A DNA stretch of 42,782 nucleotides from Anaerolineae bacterium (GCA_016931895.1 JAFGDY010000083.1:1-42782), one strand, 5' to 3'; numbered from the stretch's first letter, positions 34,543 through 42,771 are shown. Notes: generated from the sequence alone by a model not told the origin. Numbers and translations: made by a program.

Positions 34543-37215
34543 ATGCTTAAACGGTTATTTGATATAGTGATGTCGTTGTCAGGTTTATTATTGACCAGCC
34601 CGCTCTTGCTGCCGGTGATGCTACTGGTCTGGCTACAAGATTATCACTCGCCCTTCTACATTGCGTCTCGTGTTGGCAGGGACGGCCGCACATTCATGAT
34701 GATCAAACTGCGCTCAATGGTTACCGGAGCGGATAAGTCAAAAGTTGACTCTACCTCAGCCAGTGACCCCCGGATTACGCCCATTGGCAAGTTCATCAGG
34801 GCTTACAAACTGGACGAATTGACCCAGTTGTTGAATGTCCTCAAGGGAGACATGAGCCTGGTTGGGCCTCGGCCCAATGTAAAAAGAGAAACCGACCTTT
34901 ATACCCAAGCCGAACGAGAATTATTGAGCGTAAGACCCGGCATTACCGACATTGCCTCTATTGTTTTTTCCGATGAAGGCGACATCTTAAAAGATAGCGC
35001 AGACCCCGACCTTGATTATAACCAATTGATCAGACCCTGGAAAAGCCGGTTAGGGTTGATATACGTGCAACACAGTTCTTTTTTATTGGACCTTAAACTG
35101 ATTTTCTTAACCGCAGTGGCCATTGTTTCTCAGGAAAAGGCGCTGAACGGGGTACAGAAAATTCTCAACAACCTGAACGCGGATGCAATGTTAAAACGGG
35201 TAGCCCAGAGAAAAGAGCCGCTCAAACCTTATCCTCCACCGGGGGCCAAGGAGATTGTGACCAAACGGAGCTATTCTTTATTCCAACAGCCCTCAGTTCG
35301 TCCCTTTCGCAACCGTTACTACCTAACCGCCGACCTTATTTTGATCCCCCTGGCCGTGGTGATTAGTTTTGCCTTGCGTTTTCTTGAGGCAGAGTGGGCT
35401 GAACATTTTCAGGTGGTGCTGATCTACGCCGGGATGGCTATTTTGCTTAAACCCTTGATTTTCTACTTCTTTGGCATGTATCGCCGTCATTGGCGCTACG
35501 CCAGCGCGCATGATTTGCTTAACATCACCTTTGTTACGTTTGTGGCCGCTGCCGTGGTGATGGTGGTGGTAACCTCCCTGGTCACGTTATTGGTTCCGCT
35601 TAGTCGCGGCATCCCCCGTTCTATCCCTCTTCTTGACTGGCTGATTAGCACAGCCTTTATTGGCGGCGTACGTTTTTTGCCACGTTTAACCTGGGAACGG
35701 CCCCTCGGCGAATTAGTCCGCCATACGCTTGGCGTTAAACCTGATAGCCGATCACTCCGCAAACGAATTTTGATTGTGGGAGCGGGCGACGCGGGGGCAA
35801 TGGTAGCGCGAGAAATGAGGAGCAACCCTCACCTGGGTTTGGAGCCGGTTGGTTTTGTGGATGATAACCCGGCTAAAATAGGCATCTTGTTGCGCAATCT
35901 GCCCGTTCTGGGCACGTCTGTTGACCTGCCCCGGTTGGTGAAAACTCACCATATTGAGGTCATATTGATTGCTATGCCCACAGCCCCGGGCAGAGCTATC
36001 CGGCAGATAGTGAGCTTGTGCAATGAAGCGGGCGTAGAATATAAAACCATTCCCGGCATCTACGAGTTGATCTCAGGAAAGGTTAACGTCAATTACCTGC
36101 GCGACATCCAGATTGACGATTTACTTCGCCGGGACCCCATTAAAGTGGATGAACCCGGCATTAGCTCTTATCTTACCGGCAAACGGGTGTTGATCACAGG
36201 CGCCGGCGGTTCAATTGGCTCGGAATTGACCCGGCAAGTAGCTCGTTACAACCCGGCTATGCTAATTTTAGTGGGGCATGGGGAAAATAGTATCTACGCC
36301 ATTACCCAAGAAGTGCAAGGCGCTTTTTTTGATCTGGAGGTCCAAACACAAATTGCCGATATTCGGGATGCGGAACGCATCGCGTGGATTTTCCAACGCT
36401 ATCGGCCGCAGGTTGTTTTCCATGCCGCAGCACACAAACACGTTCCGTTGATGGAAACCAATATCTGCGAAGCAGTGTCAAATAATGTTTTGGGTACCCA
36501 GATAGTTCTGCAATCAGCCCACCAAACGCGGGTTGAACGTTTTGTATTGATTTCCTCGGATAAGGCAGTCCAACCAATCAATATTATGGGCGCCACCAAA
36601 CGAGTAGCCGAACTGCTTATCCAGGATTTAGCGCAACGCCGCCAGGTAAATTTTGTAGCAGTCAGGTTTGGCAATGTTCTGGGAAGCCGGGGCAGCGTGG
36701 TGCCCCTATTTCAGCAGCAAATCACGCTGGGCGGGCCAATTACGCTCACTCACCCTGACATGGAGCGCTTTTTTATGACAATCCCCGAAGCCGTTCACTT
36801 GGTTATCCAGGCCGGCGCGTTGGGGCAAGGTGGTGAAATTTTCGTGCTGGATATGGGCCAACCGATCAAAATTGTTGATTTAGCGCGCGATATGATTGAG
36901 TTATCTGGTCTAAAGCCTGACGAGGATATTGACCTTATCTTTACCGGCCTGCGTCCCGGAGAACGGTTATCAGAACACCTATTTTCACCTACTGAGACTA
37001 TCCGGCCAACCACACATTCGAAAATATTGACCATCAACGCTTTAGCCGATAATGACCACCTTTCTTTGCAGCAGGCTATAGAGGAACTGAAAAACGCCGT
37101 GACAAAACAAGATGAGGCGCAAATTTATGCCATTCTAAACGATCTCCTGCCTGAAGCCGAACTTCAAGGAATAGCGTTGAGCGATAAGAGTGTAGATCGG
37201 GTGGTTAATTTGTAA
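34543..37215 (+). CDS. fusion of phosphoglycosyl transferase (PglC-like) and CapD/PglF-like nucleotide-sugar 4,6-dehydratase
   Basis: 890 residues. 1-~205: monotopic bacterial sugar transferase with re-entrant helix, catalytic D91-E92 (KLDEL) and GPRP at 108-111; it loads a phosphosugar on undecaprenyl phosphate. About 205-250 is a linker. About 258-380: four membrane helices. About 408-470: a Rossmann GAGDAG sensor-like domain. From ~546: SDR dehydratase with GAGGSIG 553-559, SSDKA (K674) and MGATK (M682, K686), the Met variant of the catalytic triad seen in PglF-type enzymes. Normally these are separate proteins of 200 and ~600 residues. SD GAGGCG precedes the ATG. Fusion suggests the sugar is made and handed to the lipid in one protein. 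Confidence 0.93.
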   Translation: MLKRLFDIVMSLSGLLLTSPLLLPVMLLVWLQDYHSPFYIASRVGRDGRTFMMIKLRSMVTGADKSKVDSTSASDPRITPIGKFIRAYKLDELTQLLNVLKGDMSLVGPRPNVKRETDLYTQAERELLSVRPGITDIASIVFSDEGDILKDSADPDLDYNQLIRPWKSRLGLIYVQHSSFLLDLKLIFLTAVAIVSQEKALNGVQKILNNLNADAMLKRVAQRKEPLKPYPPPGAKEIVTKRSYSLFQQPSVRPFRNRYYLTADLILIPLAVVISFALRFLEAEWAEHFQVVLIYAGMAILLKPLIFYFFGMYRRHWRYASAHDLLNITFVTFVAAAVVMVVVTSLVTLLVPLSRGIPRSIPLLDWLISTAFIGGVRFLPRLTWERPLGELVRHTLGVKPDSRSLRKRILIVGAGDAGAMVAREMRSNPHLGLEPVGFVDDNPAKIGILLRNLPVLGTSVDLPRLVKTHHIEVILIAMPTAPGRAIRQIVSLCNEAGVEYKTIPGIYELISGKVNVNYLRDIQIDDLLRRDPIKVDEPGISSYLTGKRVLITGAGGSIGSELTRQVARYNPAMLILVGHGENSIYAITQEVQGAFFDLEVQTQIADIRDAERIAWIFQRYRPQVVFHAAAHKHVPLMETNICEAVSNNVLGTQIVLQSAHQTRVERFVLISSDKAVQPINIMGATKRVAELLIQDLAQRRQVNFVAVRFGNVLGSRGSVVPLFQQQITLGGPITLTHPDMERFFMTIPEAVHLVIQAGALGQGGEIFVLDMGQPIKIVDLARDMIELSGLKPDEDIDLIFTGLRPGERLSEHLFSPTETIRPTTHSKILTINALADNDHLSLQQAIEELKNAVTKQDEAQIYAILNDLLPEAELQGIALSDKSVDRVVNL

Positions 37216-37262
37216 AAACCAAGGCCATAGTTATACTGTAATCATCCCAGGTTTGCGCAGGC

Positions 37263-37270
37263 AGGAGGTG
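37263..37270 (+). promoter_or_regulatory. near-consensus Shine-Dalgarno site
   Basis: AGGAGGTG, five bases before ATG 37276. Its strength is the main reason to consider the tiny frame that follows. Confidence 0.5.
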
Positions 37271-37275
37271 GGATA

Positions 37276-37359
37276 ATGTTGACCACAGAAGAACGGGTAG
37301 ATCAGTTGGAAGTGTTGTTTGGGCAATTTATGACCCAAATGACGCGAGGCAAGTGCTGA
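37276..37359 (+). CDS. 27-residue ORF, coiled-coil-like start
   Basis: A small frame beginning MLTTEERVDQLEVLF with a near-perfect ribosome binding site. The heptad-like pattern suggests the N-terminal stub of a short coiled-coil protein of the kind seen beside Uma2-like genes. It ends after 27 residues, so it may be a truncated gene. Unknown function. Confidence 0.4.
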   Translation: MLTTEERVDQLEVLFGQFMTQMTRGKC

Positions 37360-37694
37360 ATCTGGAGCAAGTCCGGGGTCAGTTAGGTTTTTAGTAAGAT
37401 ATGGTCTTTTGAGAGGTGGTGTTAAACAGTAAGTGAGGGCATGTCATTCATTCGCTACGTTCAGGACAGGTTTCGAGGAACGAAGTGATGAGAAATCTCC
37501 TTGAAATGTTCGTTTTAAGCAGAGTCTAAGGAGATTTCTCGCTCCTATTGTCGCTCGAAATGACATGCTGAAAATCCTCATCACTTACCACTTTACCGTT
37601 ACCCTTTTGAGAGAGATTGGGAACAATGGGATAGACAGAGAAGAGAAATGAAAGAGAAAGGACGCCAGAAAAAAGCGGTAAGAAGGTACAGGTA
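37360..37694. other. intergenic stretch with palindromic element
   Basis: No gene is supported here. The middle holds the palindromic element at 37441-37566. The rest (37567-37694) is purine-rich near its end and leads into the Uma2 gene. Confidence 0.5.
37441..37566. repeat. 126-base palindromic REP/MITE-like element
   Basis: Terminal arms ATGTCATT (37441-37448) and AATGACAT (37559-37566) pair perfectly, as do inner arms GAGAAATCTCCTT (37490-37502) and AAGGAGATTTCTC (37528-37540). The sequence GAGATTTCTCGCTCC...TCGAAATGACAT resembles a dispersed repeat I recall from diverse genomes. No transposase is encoded. Confidence 0.72.
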
Positions 37695-38423
37695 ATGGCC
37701 ATAGCGATTAAAAATAAGGAAAAAGGAAGAGCACGGCCAAAACGTGAAACAAAGTTACCGGCGATGGATCCGCTACCGTTGGAGAATGGGGCCCGGTTGA
37801 GCCGGGCGGAATTTGAGCGGCGCTACAAAGCGATGCCTCAGCTTAAAAAAGCGGAATTGGTTGAAGGAGTGGTTTATATGCCACCACCGATACGAAGTAG
37901 GCACAGCGAGGCGCACGGGGATATTATGATTTGGTTGGGGACTTATCGCGTAGCTGTTTCCGGTGTTCATTTGAATGACAATACTACGCTGCGTTTGGAT
38001 ATGGACAACGAAGTGCAGCCAGACGCGCTGCTACGATTGGATTCGGCCCTGGGAGGGACATCACGGATCAGCGATGACGACTACATTGAAGGGCCGCCGG
38101 AGTTGATTGTGGAAATTGCCGCCAGCAGCGCCTCGTATGATTTGCACGATAAGTTGAACGTGTACCGACGCAATGGAGTGCAGGAGTACGTTGTATGGCG
38201 GGTCTATGAAGAAGCATTAGATTGGTTTCAATTAAGAGAGGGGATTTACCATCCTTTGGAGGCCGGGGAAGACGGCGTTATTCGTAGCCAGGTCTTTCCG
38301 GGTTTACAGTTGGCCGTAGAAGCATTGTTGGCGGGCGATATGGCAACCGTGCTGGCAGTGGCCAAAGAGGGAACGGAAACAGAAGCGCGCGCTGCCTTTG
38401 CGGAACGTTTATCCCAAAAGTGA
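37695..38423 (+). CDS. Uma2 family (DUF820) PD-(D/E)XK nuclease-like protein
   Basis: 242 residues. A lysine/arginine-rich N-terminus (1-20) precedes a restriction-endonuclease-like fold: QPDALL with D110, ELIVEIAASS with E140, K153 in DLHDKLNVYRRNGVQEYVVW, all typical of Uma2. The family is very abundant in Cyanobacteria and Chloroflexota and has no settled function. Here it lies with the MNT/HEPN pair in an insert inside the polysaccharide locus. AAGG lies before the ATG. Confidence 0.88.
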   Translation: MAIAIKNKEKGRARPKRETKLPAMDPLPLENGARLSRAEFERRYKAMPQLKKAELVEGVVYMPPPIRSRHSEAHGDIMIWLGTYRVAVSGVHLNDNTTLRLDMDNEVQPDALLRLDSALGGTSRISDDDYIEGPPELIVEIAASSASYDLHDKLNVYRRNGVQEYVVWRVYEEALDWFQLREGIYHPLEAGEDGVIRSQVFPGLQLAVEALLAGDMATVLAVAKEGTETEARAAFAERLSQK

Positions 38424-38458
38424 GGAGATTTGCCAGGTTCTGTTGACATTTACCCATA

Positions 38459-38815
38459 ATGACATCAACATTATCCATCGCACGCGATCGTTACACCAAA
38501 ACATTGGCTCAAGATTTAAACAGCCTGGTACGGCAACTGAGCGGCATGCCAACCGTACAAATGGTCATGCTGTTCGGGTCCTATGCCGCCGGACGGCGAG
38601 ATTTGTTTACAGACCTGGATTTATTGGTGGTCATGCATTCTTCGTTGGATTTTGTGACCCGCTGCGCGGAATTGGCTCGCTGTTTACGGGCCAGGGTGGC
38701 GGTAGACCTGCTGGTGTATACACCGCAAGAGATGGAGCGAATGCAAAACCGTCCCTTTATGCGCCATATCTTACACACGGGTAAAGTGCTATATGAGAGA
38801 AAACCCACGAAATGA
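38459..38815 (+). CDS. MNT nucleotidyltransferase (antitoxin of MNT/HEPN pair)
   Basis: 118 residues; canonical GS-x10-DxD with G40, S41, D52, D54 and a third acid D83 in VAVDLL. In MNT/HEPN modules this enzyme modifies and silences its HEPN partner. It overlaps the HEPN gene by 23 bases. No Shine-Dalgarno match before ATG 38459, so its start is the least certain part. This is the second MNT gene in the window (first at 3-245). Confidence 0.85.
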   Translation: MTSTLSIARDRYTKTLAQDLNSLVRQLSGMPTVQMVMLFGSYAAGRRDLFTDLDLLVVMHSSLDFVTRCAELARCLRARVAVDLLVYTPQEMERMQNRPFMRHILHTGKVLYERKPTK

Positions 38816-39209
38816 AGGAAACCGGTGGCTGGAGCAGGCGCAAGCCGATTTAAAGTGGACCCAACACCTCAATATTGAAGGGGCATACTATCTTGTCTGT
38901 TTTCTGGCTCAACAAACGGCAGAGAAAGCATTAAAAGCTTTTCTCTACGCCCAGGGAGAAGAGTTGGTGGTAGGCCATTCGGTGCGACAGCTTTGCCAAC
39001 GAGTGGCTAAATATGAGGAACGGTTTCAACAACACCTTGATGATTGGGCCATACTCGATAGTTATTACATTCCAACCCGCTATCCTAATGGATTGCCAGG
39101 TGATATACCGGCTCATGTGTATAATAAAACAGCCGCCGCCACAGCTTTGGTTTTGGCAGAAGCCGTGGTGGCCCAGGTAGAAGCCTGGTTTTTAGAAACA
39201 ACTTCATGA
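38793..39209 (+). CDS. HEPN domain protein (toxin partner)
   Basis: 138 residues of helical HEPN fold: QAQADLKW at the start, CFLAQQTAEKALKAFL as the conserved second helix, and YYIPTRYPNG near 91-100, the PF05168 signature. Unlike the HepT-like protein at 220, it lacks RX4HXY. It may bind nucleotides or cut RNA under control of the MNT partner. Its TGA overlaps the ATG of the next GT-C gene (ATGA), coupling a toxin-antitoxin module to a polysaccharide gene. Confidence 0.85.
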   Translation: MRENPRNEGNRWLEQAQADLKWTQHLNIEGAYYLVCFLAQQTAEKALKAFLYAQGEELVVGHSVRQLCQRVAKYEERFQQHLDDWAILDSYYIPTRYPNGLPGDIPAHVYNKTAAATALVLAEAVVAQVEAWFLETTS

Positions 39210-40540
39210 AAAAACAGAGCCTTACCCCCACGTTGCTGCTGCTGCTGGTATCTATAACCCTCATCCGAGGGTTAATTTATGCCTCGGTGACGCCGCCCTG
39301 GTGGCAAAGTCACGACGAAGAGTTTCACTTTGCCCAGATCAGGCTATTGGTTGGACAATGGACAACAGCCAGCCCCTTGACTCAAGACTGGCCCCAAGAA
39401 ATGGCAGCTAATTTTGCCGCCTTCCCGGCCTCACGGTGGACCAGCGCTTCAACGCACCAACCCAATTTAGTCAATATTTCAGACAGATATGCCAGCTTTG
39501 TTCGCCCCTCTCTGTCGTATTACCTCTACGCCTGGCCGGGGAATTTTTTAATCCACCAAGATATATTGCTGCAACTTTTGACCTTACGCCTGGTATCGGT
39601 TTTTATTACCGGTGGCGTTATCATTTTTGCCTTTTTAAGCGCCAGGCAGATTTTTCCAGAAGCATTACTAACGCAAATTATGGTACCGTGGCTGGTTTTA
39701 TTCACTCCCTCTTTTATGATCATCAATTCGGCCATCAATGACGGTAATCTGACCGTGCTGTTAGCCACAGTTATTTTTTATCTGCTGTTACTGGAAACAA
39801 GCCAATCGCGGATCGGCCGGCGGACGGGACTGGCCCTGGTGCTCACGGTATTGGCTTTTTGGTCAAAGTCTACGGCTTACTTTTTGATCATTGGGTGGGG
39901 TTTTTTGTTGTTATGGTATGTTTGGAAATTTGGCCCAAAATACTGGTTAGGGATTGGAGTGGCAGGAATAGCCTTATTCTTATCCTTTTTTCTCTTGCCG
40001 GAATACCACCAAAATAAGTTGACCAGCGTGGGGTGGTATGCCACCGGATTGAGCTTAAAAACAATAGAGGGTGCTTTTTTAATTGAGAACTTCAGAGATA
40101 TGTTTGCCGGCTACTGGGGGATTTTGGGCTATTTTATTTACCGGCTCGACCAAATCTGGTACACTCTCTTGTTCCTATTTTCAGCCGTAGCCGCCATTGG
40201 CCTGCTTTTTCATTTATGGCTTTGGATCAAAAAAAAGGACCCGGACATCAACAAGCAGAAAGGATTGCCGATAACTCTATTATTTGCCGGCACGGCGATG
40301 GTTATATGGTTTGGGGTTGCCGTTTTCTACCACAACAAAGGGTTTAGCGTGTCGTTGGCGCGTTACCTTTTTCCGGCAATAGTGCCTTTTTCTATTTTAA
40401 TGATTGCCGGCTGGCAGACTTTGCTGCCAAAAAACTGGCGCAATATCTGTTTTCTTTTCATTGCCGGCGCTTTCTTTTTATTCGATACCCTGGTTTGGCT
40501 CAATTATGCCCTGCCCTGGTACTATCCTTTTTGGCCATGA
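39206..40540 (+). CDS. GT-C-like / DUF2142-like multi-TM membrane protein
   Basis: 444 residues with about ten helices. The first outer loop has PPWWQSHDEEFHF (H36, D37, E38), matching the Pro-Asp-Glu-x-x-His style motif of GT39/DUF2142-like GT-C proteins where the acid is catalytic. It would transfer a sugar from polyprenyl phosphate outside the membrane. It starts within the HEPN stop codon and ends in an ATGA overlap with the following gene. A soluble C-terminal domain, often fused in this type, seems to be encoded separately next. Confidence 0.75.
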   Translation: MKKQSLTPTLLLLLVSITLIRGLIYASVTPPWWQSHDEEFHFAQIRLLVGQWTTASPLTQDWPQEMAANFAAFPASRWTSASTHQPNLVNISDRYASFVRPSLSYYLYAWPGNFLIHQDILLQLLTLRLVSVFITGGVIIFAFLSARQIFPEALLTQIMVPWLVLFTPSFMIINSAINDGNLTVLLATVIFYLLLLETSQSRIGRRTGLALVLTVLAFWSKSTAYFLIIGWGFLLLWYVWKFGPKYWLGIGVAGIALFLSFFLLPEYHQNKLTSVGWYATGLSLKTIEGAFLIENFRDMFAGYWGILGYFIYRLDQIWYTLLFLFSAVAAIGLLFHLWLWIKKKDPDINKQKGLPITLLFAGTAMVIWFGVAVFYHNKGFSVSLARYLFPAIVPFSILMIAGWQTLLPKNWRNICFLFIAGAFFLFDTLVWLNYALPWYYPFWP

Positions 40541-41256
40541 TTTTTATAAAACAACAACTCCCCCTGTTTAAGAAACAAATTTATATCCTGATCTTCATCA
40601 TGCTACTCGGCGGCGGCCTGGCCTTAATATTGGCTAAAGGCTTGGATTTACTGGGTTATGAGGGCCAAATTGTGAACGCCGAAATATTGAATTTGGATGA
40701 ATTAGAGATTCAAGGGGATTTTATTATTGGTCAAACCTTTGTAGCCCCACGGGATAATTTACAACGGATTGATGTAGTGTTACGCAACTACGGCCGTAAA
40801 AATACCCACGACGTCACCTTCTATTTGAAACCATCCCCAGACTCAGCAGAAGTTCTCTACCAGGAAACATTCAATGCCTCCACTGTGGGGAATAACCAAT
40901 GGCGCACGTTTGAATTTCCCCCTCTACCCGATTCGGCCGGCAAAACTTTCTTCTTCTATTTTGCTTCGCCCGACTCTATAGGCGGTGACGCCATTTCCGT
41001 AGGCGGCGCAACAGGGGATTTTTATGACGAAGGCAACGCCTATCTTATCCTGGGGCCGGCCGAAGGGGATCTGGCTTTTCGCACTCATTATGGCCTCTCA
41101 CCGGCGGAAAAACTGACGATCCTGGGGCAACGGATCGTGGAGGATAAACCCTCCATCTGGGGCGATATTCGCTTTTACATCTTGCTGCTGATACTGTACG
41201 GCCTGTTCATGATCCGGGTTTTTGCCCAACTCTGCAAACTTGTCCAGAGTGAATAA
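40537..41256 (+). CDS. two-TM protein with extracytoplasmic beta domain
   Basis: 239 residues: an N-terminal helix (about 13-35), a beta-rich domain (about 50-205, including GQTFVAP, FEFPPLPDS and GDLAFRTHYG) and a C-terminal helix (about 210-232). The domain resembles beta-sandwich modules attached to GT-C proteins of Chloroflexota. The open frame begins at TTG 40495, but ATG 40537 overlaps the GT-C stop by ATGA and is the better start. Probably works as a subunit of the upstream protein; not a named family that I recognise. Confidence 0.7.
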   Translation: MIFIKQQLPLFKKQIYILIFIMLLGGGLALILAKGLDLLGYEGQIVNAEILNLDELEIQGDFIIGQTFVAPRDNLQRIDVVLRNYGRKNTHDVTFYLKPSPDSAEVLYQETFNASTVGNNQWRTFEFPPLPDSAGKTFFFYFASPDSIGGDAISVGGATGDFYDEGNAYLILGPAEGDLAFRTHYGLSPAEKLTILGQRIVEDKPSIWGDIRFYILLLILYGLFMIRVFAQLCKLVQSE

Positions 41257-41280
41257 ACCTTGCGCTCATAACCTTAAACT

Positions 41281-41287
41281 AAAGGAG
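41281..41287 (+). promoter_or_regulatory. Shine-Dalgarno site supporting a TTG start
   Basis: AAAGGAG lies eight bases before TTG 41296. The only nearby ATG (41288) runs into a stop after three codons, so TTG is the start. Confidence 0.6.
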
Positions 41288-41295
41288 ATGTCTGC

Positions 41296-42687
41296 TTGAC
41301 CGCCATCAACAAATCACGCCGCGTTCTGCTTATCTGCAACGACACCATCGGCCATAATATGGCCGGGCCGGGGATTCGGTATTGGGAATTTGCCCGGGTT
41401 TTGAGCAACTATTTTACGGTTACGCTGGCTATTCCTCCCTCTGTAGCTCAAAAAACAGTTCCCACCGCAGCCTTTACCGTTAAACTATGCCAAACCGATA
41501 CGGAACTCTATGCCCTGACAGAAGAAAGCGATGTGGTAGTCACCGTTGGGGCGGTGCTGTCGGCCCATCCTATTTTACTAAAACTTAAAAAACCCTTACT
41601 GCTGGACATCTACATCCCCTCGCTGATGGAAACCTTACACGTTTACTCCCTGGCCGGTTTGGCCCATAAGAGTTTATTCTATAATGAACGGGAACGCAAC
41701 GCGCATAATACGCAACTCAGAATAGCCGACTTTATGATCTGCGCCAGCGAAAAACAGCGAGATTATTGGCTGGGCATGTTGACCGCGCTGGGACGGGTCA
41801 ACCCGCACAGTCATCAAGACGACAAAACGCTGCGGGGTCTCATTGATGTAGTGCCCTTTGGCCTGCCCAAAGAGAAAGCGGTTCACAGCCGGCCGGTTTT
41901 AAAAGGGGTTTATAAAAACATTCAAAAAGATGATGACGTTTTGATCTGGACCGGGGGTATCTGGGAGTGGCTGGATGCGCCAACCCTGATAAAGGCGATG
42001 CCGCTGGTCGTCCAAAAACAGCCGCAGGTTAAATTGTTTTTTATGGGGATCAAACGCCCCAACCGGTCTGAAACAAAGATGTTTGCCGTTGACGAGGCTA
42101 TTGCCCTTAGCCAAACGTTAGGGCTTTACGATACTCACATATTTTTTAACGAGTGGGTGCCTTATGAAGAACGGCAAAATTACTTATTGGAGGCCAACCT
42201 GGGGGTTAGCCTGCACTTAAATCATGTAGAAAATCGGTTTTCGTTCCGCACCCGTTTTTTGGATCACCTGTGGACGGGCTTGCCTTTGTTGGCCACTGAA
42301 GGCGATGTGATGAGCGCAGAACTGGTGAGACTCAATTTGGGGCGAACCGTCAAACCCGGGGACGTTTCAGGCGTGGCCGAAGCTATTTTGGAAATGTTGA
42401 CCGACAAAACAACCCGCCAGGATTACCTGGCCCAACTGGAAAACGTGGTGGCCCAATATCAATGGGAAACCGTTACCCAACCCCTGGTTGAGTTTTGCGC
42501 CAAACCGCATTTTGCGCCCGATAAGGCTTATTTGCAAACTATTCCTGTGTTTGAAGTGGGAGCCACGCCTTATTGGAAACTGCCGCAAAAAGCCTGGCGC
42601 GCCCTAAAAAACAACGGCCTGCCAGGGTTATGGTGGCAGATAAAAAGGTACCTGGCCTGGAAACAACACAAGTGGGATGTAGATTAA
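41296..42687 (+). CDS. GT4-like glycosyltransferase, TTG start
   Basis: 463 residues. N-terminal GPGIRYWEFARVL, IYIPSLMETLH, central FGLPKE and IWTGGIWEWLDAPTLIKA, C-terminal FRTRFLDHLWTGLPLLAT. This is the pattern of a GT-B group common in Chloroflexota and Cyanobacteria surface loci, with a divergent E-x7-E region. A basic tail (KRYLAWKQHKW) may touch the membrane. It starts 39 bases after the two-TM gene. Donor unknown. Last gene of the window. Confidence 0.85.
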   Translation: MTAINKSRRVLLICNDTIGHNMAGPGIRYWEFARVLSNYFTVTLAIPPSVAQKTVPTAAFTVKLCQTDTELYALTEESDVVVTVGAVLSAHPILLKLKKPLLLDIYIPSLMETLHVYSLAGLAHKSLFYNERERNAHNTQLRIADFMICASEKQRDYWLGMLTALGRVNPHSHQDDKTLRGLIDVVPFGLPKEKAVHSRPVLKGVYKNIQKDDDVLIWTGGIWEWLDAPTLIKAMPLVVQKQPQVKLFFMGIKRPNRSETKMFAVDEAIALSQTLGLYDTHIFFNEWVPYEERQNYLLEANLGVSLHLNHVENRFSFRTRFLDHLWTGLPLLATEGDVMSAELVRLNLGRTVKPGDVSGVAEAILEMLTDKTTRQDYLAQLENVVAQYQWETVTQPLVEFCAKPHFAPDKAYLQTIPVFEVGATPYWKLPQKAWRALKNNGLPGLWWQIKRYLAWKQHKWDVD

Positions 42688-42719
42688 AAAGTTACAGGTT
42701 CTTCCAGAATTTCCGTGGT

Positions 42720-42771
42720 GTAGGGGCAGGTCTTGTGCCTGCCCAGGGCGACCACAAGGATTCGCCCCTAC
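42720..42771. repeat. REP-like hairpin at the window end
   Basis: GTAGGGGC (42720-42727) pairs with GCCCCTAC (42764-42771); an inner hairpin GGGCAGG-TCTTGTG-CCTGCCC (42724-42744) pairs perfectly. This GTAGGGGCAGGTCTTGTG type of element is dispersed in many genomes. It may end the transcript 33 bases after the last stop. Confidence 0.75.

Noticed and set aside
37441-37566. Insertion sequence remnant with transposase
   Set aside because: No open frame with transposase motifs and total length of only 126 bases; kept as a palindromic repeat.
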